64,000 nt of DNA from Cryptomeria japonica. Its lineage: Eukaryota; Streptophyta; Pinopsida; Cupressales; Cupressaceae. Each line of letters begins with the position of its first letter. The stretch's first letter is position 1. The stretch is taken from positions 597,125,335 through 597,189,334 of the forward strand of contig NC_081415.1 of the NCBI RefSeq assembly GCF_030272615.1, in the 5' to 3' direction. The notes under the pieces were generated by a model, which saw only the letters and a program-made list of their open reading frames with translations, was not told where the DNA came from and did not search any database. The translations under genes were made by a program, and so were the position numbers. This document shows, piece by piece, positions 1 to 11,028 of this stretch.

Positions 1-871
1 CTCCCTTAGAAAAGTCACCACATCATTCTAGAATAATCATCAATTATTAGCATGAAGTACCTATCATCTTGAAATCTTTTGGTCCTTACTGGACCACATA
101 AGTCAGTATGAATCAAATCAAGCACATCATTAGATTTATCATGTATGCTCTTAAAATAAGTTCTAACTTGTTTTCCCAATTGACATTCTTACATATCGGA
201 TTATGAGGCTTTATAATCTTACGTATATCTCTAACTGCCCTTTTTGAACTGATCTTAACAATACAATCAAAATTAACATGACACAACCTCTTATGCCATA
301 GAAAAATCTCATATATATGAGCAATCAAATATGTCTTATTACCAGTATTCAAGTGAAAGATATTACCTCCAGTCTGAGTACCAGTTGCAATCTCCAAACC
401 AGTTATGTTAATGATTTTGCATTTTCTATCTTTGAATTGAAGTTGGAATCTCTTATCCACCAATTGACCAACACTTACAAGATTATGCTTTAAACCTTCT
501 ACATAATAGACATTATCAGTATTATGCTTGCCATCCAGAGAAATAATACCTCTACCTTTGATCATACATGCTTTGTCATCCCCAAATCTGACTTGACCGC
601 CATTGTATTCTTGCAGGGACACAAATTTTCTTTTATCTCCAATCATATGATGTGAGCATCCACTATCAATTACCCATTCATCCTTGCCTTCAACTTTTGC
701 TTCCAGGGCCTTTTCTTCATTCTTGATAGTCGATTCTGGTTCATCTTCCTTTAAAGCATAGAACACCCATTCCTTTCCATTGCTGGATCCACTAGCAGAG
801 TCTCCTACCGGTTCATCCTCTAAGTCATCACTTACTCTTTCCTCATCCGCTATGTAGCATAGTTTGTTTTT
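1..871 (-). pseudogene. pol: Copia protease, GAG-pre-integrase and integrase start, broken
   Basis: In frame with gag. The aspartic protease site reads WVIDSGCSHHMIGD at about 630-670. A GAG-pre-integrase segment follows (LWHKRLCHVNFDCIVKISSK, about 235-300). A frameshift near 190 throws the frame off. The other frame then shows an integrase start with the first catalytic Asp in a DLIHTDLCGP context (about 85-120), and a stop follows shortly before the window edge. The remaining integrase and RT/RNase H are outside the window. Confidence 0.8.
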
Positions 872-1825
872 CTAAAATCTATATTTGTTTTGATTAGGCT
901 TAAATGATTTCTTAACTCTTTCTTCAAATCTTGCATTCCTTTCGAGATATCTAGATGCAAAATGACCAATCTTATTACATGGAAAGCATTTAAAAGGTGC
1001 TTTTCCTTCATACTTACTTCCTATCGGTCCTTTAGGTACTCTTCTAGAAAATAAGGCTTCAAGTTTCTCGAATTCTTCATCCTCTTTCCTCATATCTTCC
1101 AATTCTTTTGCATATAGGGCTTTCCAATCACTTTTGTTGGTAGATGATGATGCATGAAAAGAAGGTTCAGACTTTGCAGCTCCAGAGGGTCCAAATTCTT
1201 CAAGCTCAAAAGAAGATAATTTTCCAATCAGAATGTCTCTGTTAACTGAAGTGTTTACCATTATTCTCAATTCATTAATTGTAGTATCCATCATCTTGTA
1301 AGTCGGTGGTAGGGCTCTCAAAACTTTAGAAACTATTTCATCTTCACTCAAAGATCCTCCACAACATTGAATTCCCATGACAATCTCATTTACTCTTTCC
1401 ATAAATGTAGCAATTCTTTCAATTTCTTCCATCTTCAAGTTCTCATATCTTACCCAATAACCATCAAGTTTAGCAATTTTGACAGTAGGGTCACCTTCAT
1501 TCAAACTGTGCAATTTATCCCACATAACCTTTGCAGATGATTTATCAGTCAATCCCATGATCTTTTGATCAGCGAGTGTACACAAGAGGGCTTCTCTAGC
1601 TCTGCAATCATTTTCAATATTTTTATCGAAGTCTGCATGAGCAGGATTGCAAGATGTTGGATCATAAGGTGTATATCCTTTCTTATTGATCTCCCAAATA
1701 TCCTTGCCAAGACATCTAAGATGAGTCTCCATTCAGATTTTCCATATACCATAGTTTGTTCCATCAAGCTTAGGGATTTCTCTTTTGAAAATAGTTGCCA
1801 ATGGATTTGAAGTATTAGTTGCCAT
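872..1825 (-). pseudogene. gag: Copia gag (nucleocapsid) remnant
   Basis: The likely start is the ATG at 1825, just inside the primer site. The frame is stopped by TGA at 1733-1735 and then open from the Met at 1732 for 286 codons. The middle of the protein has the look of a plant Copia gag of the UBN2/DUF4219 kind (a segment KVMWDKLHSLNEGD and a later ALPPTYKMM). Near the C end there is a degenerate CCHC knuckle, CFPCNKIGHFASRY, in which the last cysteine is tyrosine. The frame ends at TAG 872-874 but continues in frame into the protease, so gag-pol was probably one reading frame. Not functional as it stands. Confidence 0.8.
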
Positions 1826-1869
1826 AGGATCTACCTAAAGCGGTTAAGCTTCTGCAAAAGAGGACCAAA

Positions 1870-1881
1870 GCTCTGATACCA
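1870..1881 (-). other. Primer binding site (tRNA-Met type)
   Basis: GCTCTGATACCA on the plus strand is the reverse complement of TGGTATCAGAGC, the usual initiator-Met tRNA primer site of plant Copia elements. It sits two bases inside the LTR end at 1884 and fixes the orientation of the element. Confidence 0.85.
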
Positions 1882-1883
1882 AT

Positions 1884-3087
1884 TGTTAGAATAACCAGTG
1901 GACAACTAAGAAGGGGGGGGTTAATCAGTTGTCAACAGATTATATTAATCAAACCACTTTATAACCTTTAACCGAAGAAATTAAACATTGAATACCGGAA
2001 TAGCAGAAATAGATACCAGTAAGCAATAAAACTTAAGAATGACACGGAGAATTAACACAATGCAACCATACCACATAACACCATGATTTGTACGTGGAAA
2101 ACCTAGTAAAGGGAAAAACCATGGTGGGAAGCCTACCCATAGTCTGATAATACTTCTGCAGAAAGTATGTGATACAATAAGGGGCTTGCACCTGCAGGAA
2201 GGCACACTACCTAGAGCATAGTTCTCATTAAAAAGGCATCTCACTGACTACAGAGAGGTTATAACCACCTCAATATAATTGGACAACAATCCAGAAGAAT
2301 GAACTGCCAGTGATAGCATCTACCATACCTGAATACAATCTTGGTTAAGCTTAATACCAGAGTCCTTTGACCTCTTACATAAACCCAATTCGATCACCTA
2401 TGATCGACCAAATCTCCTTCGCATATGATTTTTCATTCCATGACTACGAACATGATCTACAATGAGATCTTAAATCAATTTATACAAACCCTAAGGCCTA
2501 AACTAATTAGGTCGGCCACCTAAAAGATATTACAATAAGATCATTACATACATCCATATTACAATGATATGCCATGTCGGCTTTAGACCAAAACAACATT
2601 AACCAATCCATAAATCATCCTAGTAACGTGTAGAGAACATGTTACATGATATTGGTCCATAATCTAGATAGGTATCGGACCTAATTTGTGTCCACCACGC
2701 CGGAGCGATGTCTCCAATCAATCGAGGCATGATCAAGGATCACCTTCTGCATCCTGAATTCCATCTAGAAGCAGCACCAATACCACTTATGCATCCTATC
2801 AAAGATTCTCAATAAAAGCTCTATAGGTGAAACCTTAAAACCTTACCGATATAGGCTTACTAGAGTGTATGATAGCATCCGATCATCAAGTCAATGCCAA
2901 CTGACCAAAAATTACACTAGAAACAGCAAACCAAACATATTCCATTGATCCAAACATGTTGATTGTATCCAACTGATAGTCCCTTCTACCGGTAACACTA
3001 GTTCTTCTACCGGTAACCGAAATTTGTCTGCTGGTAACCAATCATAATAGCTAGTGTTGAAATCAATGACAAAACATCAATGCAACA
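1884..3087 (-). repeat. 5' LTR of the left-edge Copia element
   Basis: About 1.2 kb. On the plus strand it begins TGTTAGAATAACC directly after the primer site and is inferred to end ...TGCAACA at 3087. The right edge is inferred from terminal TG/CA and from a motif (TTTTGTCATTGAT, minus strand) that also lies near the start of other LTRs in this window. The second LTR is not in the window, so the boundary cannot be checked by comparison. A run of eight Gs lies at about 1913-1920, equivalent to the G/C runs near the ends of the LTRs at 11029, 20687, 43517, 49655 and 62182. Confidence 0.7.
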
Positions 3088-3092
3088 CATAA

Positions 3093-4249
3093 TCAATTCC
3101 TCCATATGGCCAATAGTTTACAACCATGGCAACTGAAAGGATCCTCTGTGAATTCCATCTCCTCTTAGATTTTTTCCCCAGAACCATCAACCACTCTCCT
3201 TCCTCATTGCTCTGTGTTGGAGCATATTTGGTTGCAGGAATTGTCAAAATTTGCATCTTCACTTAATTATATTTTAAATATTTTAAATTAATACTTATTT
3301 TTATAATAAATATGATAAAATATTATACAATTTTTTTGTTTTTTGTTTGATAGCAGGCGGAAGTTGGAAATGAAACACAAAATAAAGTGAGATTTATCTA
3401 AATCTTTCAAACATAAAAACCCCATATGGCCTACATACCTCTAAATACTTAACTTGTTTACTATCGATGACCAGAAATAGATCACATTTGTACGACCTCA
3501 GAATTTAGCTATTATGCTAGAAAAGAGAGTTAGCAGAAAGAATCTAAGCAAGCTTCAATATTTTAACTGCTATGTAAAGATAATTACTATATTTGCAAAC
3601 CACTGTGTTCAACATAGTGTGAAATATATTTACTTTTCTAGCTACAATCTTATCCTAATCCTCAAATTATAATAGAAAAAACTTAATTGCCATAGAAGAA
3701 AACTGCCAGAGAAAACATTCTAGCCCATATTTCCAATGATGTGAGAATATCATAAGACACATAGATTAACCATCCTCAATCCATGCTTCCTATCTAAAGA
3801 TATCTTAAGAAGCTGATCTAAAGCCCATTTCAGATCCAATCAAAGAGTGACAATCACAAAAATATATCAACTTATAAGCCACTATTTATAATATGTTTAT
3901 TCGTATAAACATTCTAGATTGATCTTAAGTCTTTGCTTAAAACTAAAGTAGAATAGCCAAAAAACAAAATTGGGTGCTCATATAAACCACCCTAGTATCG
4001 CTCATACTAAGTAATTTTATAACCCATGATCTATAAATACCAAAAACCCTATCTACTCCTAATACAATTTTGCTAAACATCCCTGACATATACAAAGCAT
4101 AAAGACTATATAGCCCATAGATTTTTAGAAAACAAAATTCCTTCTAACCCTATCTAGGGCAAGATAACTTTAGCCTAAAACTAGACATACCCTTAAAAAA
4201 TCTCAATCCTCTAGAATAATACGATCAACATAATCACAATCCATATGGT
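3093..4249. other. No recognisable feature
   Basis: AT-rich sequence without a frame of convincing length or a recognised domain. The short minus-strand frame at 3077-3262 has no recognisable motif and overlaps the LTR edge; I treat it as chance. Confidence 0.5.
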
Positions 4250-5290
4250 CACCAATGGATGAAGATGGTCCTACATCATCCTTGGCTGAACTTGGGTCAT
4301 TTTTAGAGGCTCTGCCTTTCTTCCTCGATTCTCCTCAAATCTTGCCCACCCTAAGCACCACCAGAAGAAATATCTGAATTCTTTCCACCTCTACGTTTGA
4401 CAAGTATACAGGAGGCTTATAACCCTCTTCTCTAAGATAAATATCAACCCACTAGTTGTTTTTGGAAGCTACCTCCAAATGGAGCCATTTGAAGAGAAAA
4501 TAAATATTTCTTATTATGTCTTGTTTCCTCTATTCAAATGCATCTTTATCTCTCAACACTAGCAAGGGATGCTTCTCTATCGCTACATCAAGGTTTTGAG
4601 CGTTCTCATTTCCTTCTACAATGAAATAGTCTTCTGAAAATGGAATCATCATATTATCACCTACACTCTCTACAACTATATCTAAATTACCCAAAAACTC
4701 CTCCTTAAAAAGACTCCTACATTATTGTATGGCTTCGTCCTTTTGAGTTCCTACCACTATTAGGATGGCAAAAAAAGTAAAAGGGATATCATATTTTACC
4801 CGGTAACGGTATTCATTGTTTATGTGTTCCTCTCCAATAATCTTCCCAACCACTCAACTCGCCAAATCATCCAACTCATTTAGAATCCTTCCCCATCTCT
4901 TAATTTTGACTTCTCCCTTGAACACCACAAGTCTGTTATCATCTACAGACACCAATCGCAAGTTCAACTCCATTCTCTTTACTTTGCAAATTTACTGAAA
5001 CTTCCTCTGAAATAAGGTTAACTCAATTACGACACATACAACCTAAAAAATACTAGCTAGTTCGACATCATTAAATTTGCAGGAAATTCAGAAAATGATA
5101 TTTTTGAATGCCACAACATGTATGAAGAGTTTATTCCTTGTGGCTTTATGATGCTACCATTATGAGAAAAAATAGCTCTCATATTAATTAAGAAGGCTTT
5201 AAAGTATTCTCGATTCTTCCAAGGGACCCACCTACCATCTACATCACAACTTACTTGGAAATGAGTGGCTTTAATGTGAACTCAACATAT
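4250..5290 (-). pseudogene. Broken unknown protein-coding remnant
   Basis: Read on the minus strand, about 5260 to 4300 shows stretches of coding-like sequence. One, near 5060-5260, contains DVDGRWVPWKNREYFKAF. One, at about 4725-4985, contains MELNLRLVSVDDNRLVVF and then, after a single TGA, EYRYRVKYDIPFTFF. One, near 4420-4700, contains EDYFIVEGNENAQNLDVAI. The three segments have only scattered stops and shifts, and charged and hydrophobic residues alternate as in a folded protein. I do not recognise the family. It could be the gag or ORF1 of an unidentified element or a host pseudogene. Confidence 0.4.
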
Positions 5291-5606
5291 CCTAACTCGA
5301 ACTCACCTTTTCTGATATCTCATTTGCTATTTCGATGGTTATGAATTAAAATTTAGATAGTACAACATGTTCCATTAAGATAATATAATTTTAATTATGT
5401 CATGTTACCTCAGTCTTGATATTAAAAGCTAAACTTACAATCATGCTTAATCATACCTCAACCCCTAAAGTTTTCTTACCTCGACATGATTTTTAGTTTA
5501 CATAGACTGGATTCTAAATAAATCTGCATTGCTCCCTATCCATTTTACCTAATCTACATAATTTACTTCCTCAATTATATGTCCATGAGATCCTAGGTTT
5601 GCAACT

Positions 5607-5654
5607 ACTCCAAACTAGGCTGAAACACAAAATTACCAAGCAAGCTAGGGACAT
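5607..5654 (+). repeat. Deletion-derivative copy of the 6197-6522 fragment
   Basis: Bases 5607-5626 match the reverse complement of 6503-6522 with one difference, and 5627-5654 match the reverse complement of 6197-6224 exactly. The intervening 278 bases (6225-6502) are absent, so this is an internally deleted, oppositely oriented copy of the fragment at 6197-6522. Confidence 0.75.
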
Positions 5655-5861
5655 CTAGGGGTGCAAGGTTGTGGAAGTGCAACTTTTGTGTAGTTGAACT
5701 TTCTGGCAACTTGGGTTGTATCCAAGAGGACTCGTGTGTACCTATGTATAATACAAAAAATATATTAAAACTTAATTATTTTCATTTTATTTTAAACAAA
5801 AAAGCATTTACCAACATTAAGTTTTCCCTAAAGTGATCTTTATTCACTTATTTAAAAACTA

Positions 5862-6022
5862 TGTAGCCCTCATCATTTGTACTAGTTAGAAACATTAGCT
5901 TCGCTATTGGTTTAGTGGAGAATCAAGATTTGGTTAGAAATAGTAAAGACTTGGTGTTGTAGACATAGTAATAAAATTGTGCAAATGGCATGTGCCACAA
6001 AGGTTTGGTGGTTTTAAAAGGC
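5862..6022 (+). repeat. Direct repeat, copy 1
   Basis: About 160 bases starting TATGTAGCCCTCATCATTTG are repeated in the same orientation at about 6692-6850 with a handful of substitutions (for example TACTAG/TACCAG and GACATAGTAATA/GACACGGTGATA). The copies end together at a GGTTTTAAAAGG motif. Confidence 0.85.
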
Positions 6023-6072
6023 CTTAATTTGTGTTTGGTACCTTGTAAGGGTCATTGCCCCTCGACCTCATA

Positions 6073-6180
6073 CCCCTAGACTCTTGTGAGGGGTGTCGCC
6101 CCTTGACCTTGTTGGGGCATTGCTCCTAGACCCCCACAAGAGTCTAGGAGTAATTTTAAATCTCAAATAAAATTACTCCT
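6073..6180. repeat. Two hairpin-forming inverted repeats
   Basis: A perfect 13-base stem with a 9-base loop is formed by AGGAGTAATTTTA (6146-6158) and TAAAATTACTCCT (6168-6180). Just before it, CCTAGACTCTTGTG (from about 6075) pairs with CACAAGAGTCTAGG (ending about 6149) around a G/C-rich stretch of repeated GGGGCATTGCCCC-like motifs. This may be a fold-back remnant. Confidence 0.6.
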
Positions 6181-6191
6181 TAGGTGCATAT

Positions 6192-6446
6192 TTACGATGT
6201 CCCTAGCTTGCTTGGTAATTTTGTTGCAAACTGTTGGAGAGGAGATTTACGATCAAAAGGACCTCTAGCATACTCTGCTAATAATGTGGAGGGGTATTCT
6301 ATACTTACAGTTGCACTTGACATGGAACTTGTTTGGGCCTCAAGTTCAGCCACATGATCACTCCCCTCAACCTCAGGTGCATATTTAGATTCTTTACTCT
6401 CATTGTGAACCTTAACCTCATCCTCACTCATGTCATGAGAGCTCAT
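6192..6446 (-). CDS. Possible exon of an unknown gene fragment, 84 codons
   Basis: On the minus strand a pyrimidine-rich tract ends TTTATTGCAG, then TGTCACA and an ATG at 6446. That reads as a splice acceptor followed by a start or continuing exon. The frame begins MSSHDMSEDEVKVHNES and is rich in Glu, Asp and Ser, with a basic C end (KLPSKLGTS) and a stop at 6192-6194. The first 50 or so bases are duplicated in the opposite orientation at 7064-7116. I do not recognise the protein. It is most likely a captured or copied gene fragment inside the repeat cluster rather than a working gene. Confidence 0.35.
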   Translation of the reverse strand: MSSHDMSEDEVKVHNESKESKYAPEVEGSDHVAELEAQTSSMSSATVSIEYPSTLLAEYARGPFDRKSPLQQFATKLPSKLGTS

Positions 6447-6523
6447 TGTGACACTGCAATAAACAATATAACTTCAAATTTTATAAGTTTAAAATTCTAA
6501 AAGTTTTAGCCTAGTTTGGAGTA
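6398..6523 (-). repeat. Left arm of a ~125 bp inverted repeat
   Basis: The reverse complement of this stretch is found at about 6994-7116 with few mismatches. It includes the splice-acceptor-like TTTATTGCAG, the ATG and the acidic MSSHDMSEDE codons. The arms are separated by about 470 bases that contain the second direct repeat (6692-6850). Confidence 0.8.
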
Positions 6524-6691
6524 ATTGTCAATCTATGAATGAGATTGTTATTCTAGATTATAAAGAGAGTGATCTAAGTCTACAATAAGCAGTAAAGTCG
6601 TGAATAGGTTTCTCAAAGGCTATATGAGTAGTGAATAGCCCTTCTAGCAGTAGTACATAGTCAAAAGTATCAATGCAAACGTGTGACAAAG

Positions 6692-6850
6692 GTATGTAGC
6701 CCTCATCATTTGTACCAGTTAGAAACATTAGCTTTGCTATTGGTTTAGTGGAGAATCAAGCTTTGGTTAGAAATAGTAAAGACTTGGTGTTGTAGACACG
6801 GTGATAAAATTGTGCAAATGGCATGTGCCACAAAGGTTTGGTAGTTTTAA
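6692..6850 (+). repeat. Direct repeat, copy 2
   Basis: Second copy of the 5862-6022 segment, same orientation, about 830 bases downstream, lying between the two inverted-repeat arms. Confidence 0.85.
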
Positions 6851-6993
6851 AAGGGTGTAAGTTTCATTTTCAAAATTTAATTTTAATCATAATTGCATAG
6901 ACATGACTACAAATGCATATTCATAGATTCATTGCAATGTTTATTTTTCATATTGTCATCAAGATTCAACATTGAATTTTAAATTTTATTTTC

Positions 6994-7116
6994 AAACTAG
7001 GTTGAAACTTTTAGAATTTTAAACTTATAAAATTTGAAGTTATATTGTTTATTGCAGTGTCACAATGAGCTCTCATGACATGAGTGAGGATGAGGTTAAG
7101 TTTCACAATGAGAGTA
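6994..7116 (+). repeat. Right arm of the ~125 bp inverted repeat
   Basis: Inverted partner of 6398-6523. Similarity stops shortly after TTTCACAATGAGAGT. Beyond it the sequence runs into the presumed 3' end of the LINE. Confidence 0.8.
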
Positions 7117-7252
7117 CAGAATCTAATATCTATAGCCAAATCTTTAGCGATCACTGATTGTTGTAGGTTATTGAATTCCTCCAAGTTGGTGATAATCACA
7201 CACTGCTATATTCACAGACTGGTGTATATTAACTCCTTATTGTATCTTTGTA

Positions 7253-7540
7253 TCATCTACTCCAAAGGAAACACGCTATGTAGATATATGATACCCGATG
7301 GCTTTCAATGAAGTCATACTCTGTGTTCCCTTCTCTGTAAATGTGATTAATCAATATATCATAAAAATAATTTAGTAATTCTATGGTTCTTCCCAACCTA
7401 GATTTTAGTTTCCAATTCAAAGTATTATTTGTCCTAATGGTATTGATGATTATTTGTGAATCACCTTCTATGGCCAATTTTTTGATGTCTAGATCTTTAC
7501 TTAGCAATAATCCTTCTATTAATGATTCCAATTCTAATAT
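7253..7540 (-). pseudogene. LINE C-terminal RNase H domain (RVT_3 type)
   Basis: The frame reads ESLIEGLLLSKDLDIKKLAIEGDS, then WKLKSRLGRTIELL and NHIYREGNTEYDF. The EGDS (catalytic Asp), the conserved HIYREGN and the final Asp position match the RNase H found at the C end of plant LINE ORF2 proteins. The upstream part with the first catalytic Asp is at about 7560-7640 and is degraded (a DGSIYAKLTRPIG-like reading). The C-terminal tail past IESHRV looks altered. Confidence 0.75.
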
Positions 7541-8561
7541 GTTGTTTGTGGCCCTACCAATTGGTCTAGTTAATTTGGCATAGATAGAACCATCCCAATG
7601 GTGTATGATGCATCCTATTCCAGCAATCTTAGGATTAAATCTGGATGCACCATTGAAGTTAAGTTTATACCAACCAAAGTTTGGTCTTGACCATATGCAT
7701 TGTTCTCTTGGGATCTTACTATCTTTCCCCCCTTTCCCATAATGTGGAGGTATTAGTAAACCATACCATTCTTTCCTGATTTTACTATCCCATATAGAGA
7801 ATACATAATCTTTTAAATTACCATTTCTAAGTCTGTTATTGGTCGTCTCTACTATAGTTGCTTATGTTTCATTAAATAGGTTCTTTACTTCCATTTTCTT
7901 ACCTTGGAAGATTCTCCTATTCCTTTCTTTCCAAACTTCCCATACCAAAATAGAGGGAGTTATTCTCCAAATTACTTTATAAAGGCTATTCTTGCATATA
8001 TTTTGCCAATCCTTCAAATTATCCATTAATTGTTAGATAATGTTGTCTTCCAATCTAATTTCTTGGATAGCCATTCCCAACATTCTGAGGTTGAAGGACA
8101 ATTTATTAATAGATGATTTACTATTTATTTATTTGCTTCACATAGTATGCATCTTGAAGGACCTTCAAAACCAATTTTTCTAAACCAATTTGCTGTCAGA
8201 ATTCTTTTATACAGTGCTACCCACAAAAACATTCCTGCTTTTGGTAAACATACTTTGTCCTAGCACAAATGTAAAGGAATTTTTGTCCTCCCCCATTTTT
8301 GTGACTTAATCAATTTCGAATAGCCGTCTTTAACTTTATATTCTCCAGTATTAGAACCTAGCTAAATTAATCTATCCTCTCCTTTTTTAACAATGATATG
8401 TCTAGATTCTAGGATGTCTCTTAGTTCTTTTTTCTTCTCCTCTGTTAGAGGTGTATCATCCAGGGCCTTCCACCTCCATCCTAGTGTAGGATCCCCAATA
8501 GGACATTCTATATATTCCTTTAGATTACTTCCCCAAAGATATTTTAACACGTCTTTAGTTC
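7541..8561 (-). pseudogene. LINE ORF2 zinc-binding (zf-RVT) region, decayed
   Basis: Read on the minus strand, about 8060-8190 contains FEGPSRCILCEANK, a stop, then INCPSTSECWEWLS. This Cys-X2-Cys followed by a later His/Cys and a Cys-Trp is the zf-RVT pattern that follows RT in plant LINEs. The segment 8362-8550 carries LKYLWGSNLKEYIECPIG upstream of it. Several frame changes and stops are present. Confidence 0.65.
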
Positions 8562-9010
8562 TTTGAGATTATTCTTGAAGCAACCAAGATCAAAGAGACC
8601 AATAGATAGCACAATAACAAGAGAGATAGAGAATAAGATAGTATTCTCAGTATATGCAAAAGAGATCAACTAGATCATTACATACAATGTATGATGAGCC
8701 TGCTTATAAAGGCAAGGCTAAGAGACAAGAGAGCACACAATGATGACATGTGGGTCAATGAGATGCAAGGGTAGGTAGGAGTAGGTAGGAGATTTAATAA
8801 AATATTCCACAAGAGGTGGATCACCCACCAAAGGTGGAATGTGACAACAAGATCACACCATAAAAGGTGGAAATTATCCTACACACACACTCCCAATGTA
8901 TGCACATCTCCCTAAGTGTCTCATATGAAAACTACAATGTTATGCATGTACCTAAGTAAACTAAAGTGAAGTGTAATTACATCCAAGATGAATAAATAAT
9001 TACACCAACA
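8562..9010 (-). mobile_element. Solo LTR inserted in the LINE
   Basis: About 450 bases that interrupt the LINE frame. The LINE reading ends ...PISLKT on the right and resumes at about LKDVLKYLWG on the left. On the minus strand the insert begins TGTTGGTGTAATTATT at 9010 and ends near ...AATAATCTCA at about 8564. It contains a TATA-like CCTTTATAAGCAGG (minus, about 8700-8715), as in an LTR promoter. Flanks are AGTTC (8557-8561) and AGTTT (9011-9015), an imperfect 5-base target duplication. No internal element sequence remains, so this is best read as a recombined solo LTR. The family was not identified. Confidence 0.65.
8700..8715 (-). promoter_or_regulatory. TATA-like box in the solo LTR
   Basis: CCTGCTTATAAAGGCAAGG on the plus strand gives CCTTTATAAGCAGG on the minus strand, a plausible core promoter in the middle of the LTR. 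Confidence 0.4.
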
Positions 9011-11023
9011 AGTTTTGAGGCTGATAGGGATATTATCCAAAGCTATATACCTACCCCAAGAGTCACTACAAAAGAGATCCTTTTTACCCTCTACTATATC
9101 CCAATTAATTTTATCTATAATTAATTTCTTAAAATCTAAAATAAAGTTCCATACCCTAGAGCCTTTTGGAGGACTTGTTGTTCTGAAGATATTAATTGGT
9201 TTTGATTCATTCAAATACTTCTTTTGAAGAATCTTAACCCATTTTCTATCAAGTTCTCTATACATCTTCCAAACTAATTTTGCCCCTACTACCAACTCAA
9301 TTTTTTAAGCCCTATACCTCCTGCATCAATTATCTTAAAAAATTTATCCTAGCTGATTAGTGTTAGTTTCCTATCTTCTAACACCCCCTGCTAGTAGAAA
9401 TTCCTCATTTTGTTTTCCACCTTTTCTTTGACACCTTGACTTAATGGAAAGCAGGACATTTGATATGTGGGAATTGCAGAAAGGACTAATTTCAACATTG
9501 TAGCTCTGCCAGAATTTGATAACCATTTTCCTTTCTATGAGTCCATCTTATGTTCCATTATTTTCATGATTATATCCCATGGTTTATTTACCCTACTTTC
9601 TTTATCCAAAGGTAATCCAAAATATCTACAAGGAAACTTTTCTTTTTCAAAGCCTAATATTTGACAAATTTCTTCCTCTCTTCAACTATTAGTATTTAGA
9701 AAGTATATTTATGATTTATTTGTATTAACCATTTGACCTAAGGCCTTAGTATATTTTTTTTAAATTGTCCTAAATGCTTTTGCCTCTAACTTTCTCCCTT
9801 CGCCAAAAAGCATTGTGTCATCCACAAACTGTTGGTGGGTTGTGTTTGCAACTCCCTTTGTTACCCTAATCCCTCTAATTTTTTCTTGAGCTTCAACACT
9901 ACTTACTGCCCTACCAAATGACTTTCATGATTATAAATAAAAAGGGTGAGATCGGGTCCCCTTGTCTTAGCCCTCTTAAAATATCAAGAAAACCCTTCAG
10001 GGGATCTGTTAACCAATATTAAAACTTGGGGCTAGATATACAACTAAAGATTAATTTTATACATTGTCTAACAAAACCAAAATATTTCGTATACTTGCAT
10101 AAAAACATCCAATTCACTTTATCATAAGCCTTTTTAATATCAAGTTTTACAATCATGTTGGGTTCTAGGTTCTGTTGGATAGAGTGAATTGTTTCCTGCA
10201 CTATGATCACTCCATCCAAGATGGATCTACCAGGTTCAAATCCTATTTGTTCTTCTGAAATAATGGAAGGTAAGACTTTTTCAATTCTATTTGCTAGTGC
10301 TTTTGATAGAACTTTATATATCATATTGCAAAGTGAGATTGGTATGTAATCATCCAATTCTTCCACTTTGTTTGTTTTAGGGATGAGTGTGATAAAGGTA
10401 TTATTAATCTCCCTCAAAATTCTAAGAAAGTTCCTCATTTTTTCTACTGCTTCCATCATTTCCATTCCTAAAAAGTGCCAATATTTTTTAAAGAAGCATG
10501 CTTGAAACCATTAGGCCCAAGTGCCTTATTGGGATGTAATTATTTTAACGCAACTTCTATCTTTTCTAAAGAAAATCTATTGGTAAGCATTTTTTTATCT
10601 TCCTCTATAATGACTTTAGGTATATTTTCTAACATTTGCTGTTGTGAATTTAAATCTGAACTATCCCAATTATTTACTGTTCTTGAAGAAATTAACTATT
10701 TCTTATGCTATCTCTTTAGGGTCTTCCACTATGTTACCCCTTTCTCCTTTTATTCTATAGATTATGTTAAAATTTCTTCTCTTCTTGGTATTGTTAAGAA
10801 AAAATATTGAATTTCAATCTCCTTCTCCCAACCAATTTTCTCTAGATTTATGTTTCCAATATATTTCTTCCTTTGTCAATATGTCTTCATACCTATGTAG
10901 CAACTCTTTTTTTTGGACATATTTCTCATGATTCATTCCGTCTTTTATAACACTTTCATTCAATTTATCTAATTCTACTTCTAATTCTTCCTTTTCTTTA
11001 AAACTATTCTTGAAGTGCTCTTT
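8921..11023 (-). pseudogene. LINE reverse transcriptase, broken
   Basis: Moving left, the linker reads KEEIYWKHKSRENWLGEGD (10814-11023). RT blocks follow: LGPNGF and FFKKYW near 10480-10530, then TLIPKTNKVEELDDYIPISL and IGFEPGRSILD within 10019-10465. The catalytic FVDD is at 9817-9828 (minus) in a HQQFVDDTMLFGEG context. The C-terminal part (8921-9295) carries LVWKMYRELDRKWVKILQKK and WDIVEGKKDLFCSDSWG. These are standard motifs of plant L1 RT. At least several frameshifts and stops separate the pieces. The solo LTR lies inside its distal part and element A just upstream of the linker. Confidence 0.85.
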
Positions 11024-11028
11024 GTTCC
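11024..11028. repeat. Target-site duplication of element A (partner 21583-21587)
   Basis: GTTCC directly before the left LTR, identical to GTTCC directly after the right LTR. Confidence 0.9.

Larger units (their letters stand above)
1..3087 (-). mobile_element. Ty1/Copia LTR retrotransposon, 5' half, cut by window edge
   Basis: Reading leftward on the minus strand the order is 5' LTR (1884-3087), tRNA-Met-type primer site, gag, protease, GAG-pre-integrase and the first part of the integrase core, the normal order for Ty1/Copia. The rest of pol and the 3' LTR would lie beyond base 1. The coding part is inactive: it has an in-frame TGA (1733-1735), an in-frame TAG (872-874), a frameshift near 190 and a further break near 35. 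The likely target-site copy at the right edge is CATAA (3088-3092); its partner is outside the window, so this is unconfirmed. It belongs to the same broad Copia group as the element at 43517-51160 but has a different LTR sequence. Confidence 0.85.

Noticed and set aside
1870-1881. tRNA gene fragments at the GGTATCAGAGC sites
   Set aside because: Only 12-13 bases match a tRNA 3' end and each sits beside an LTR; they are primer binding sites.
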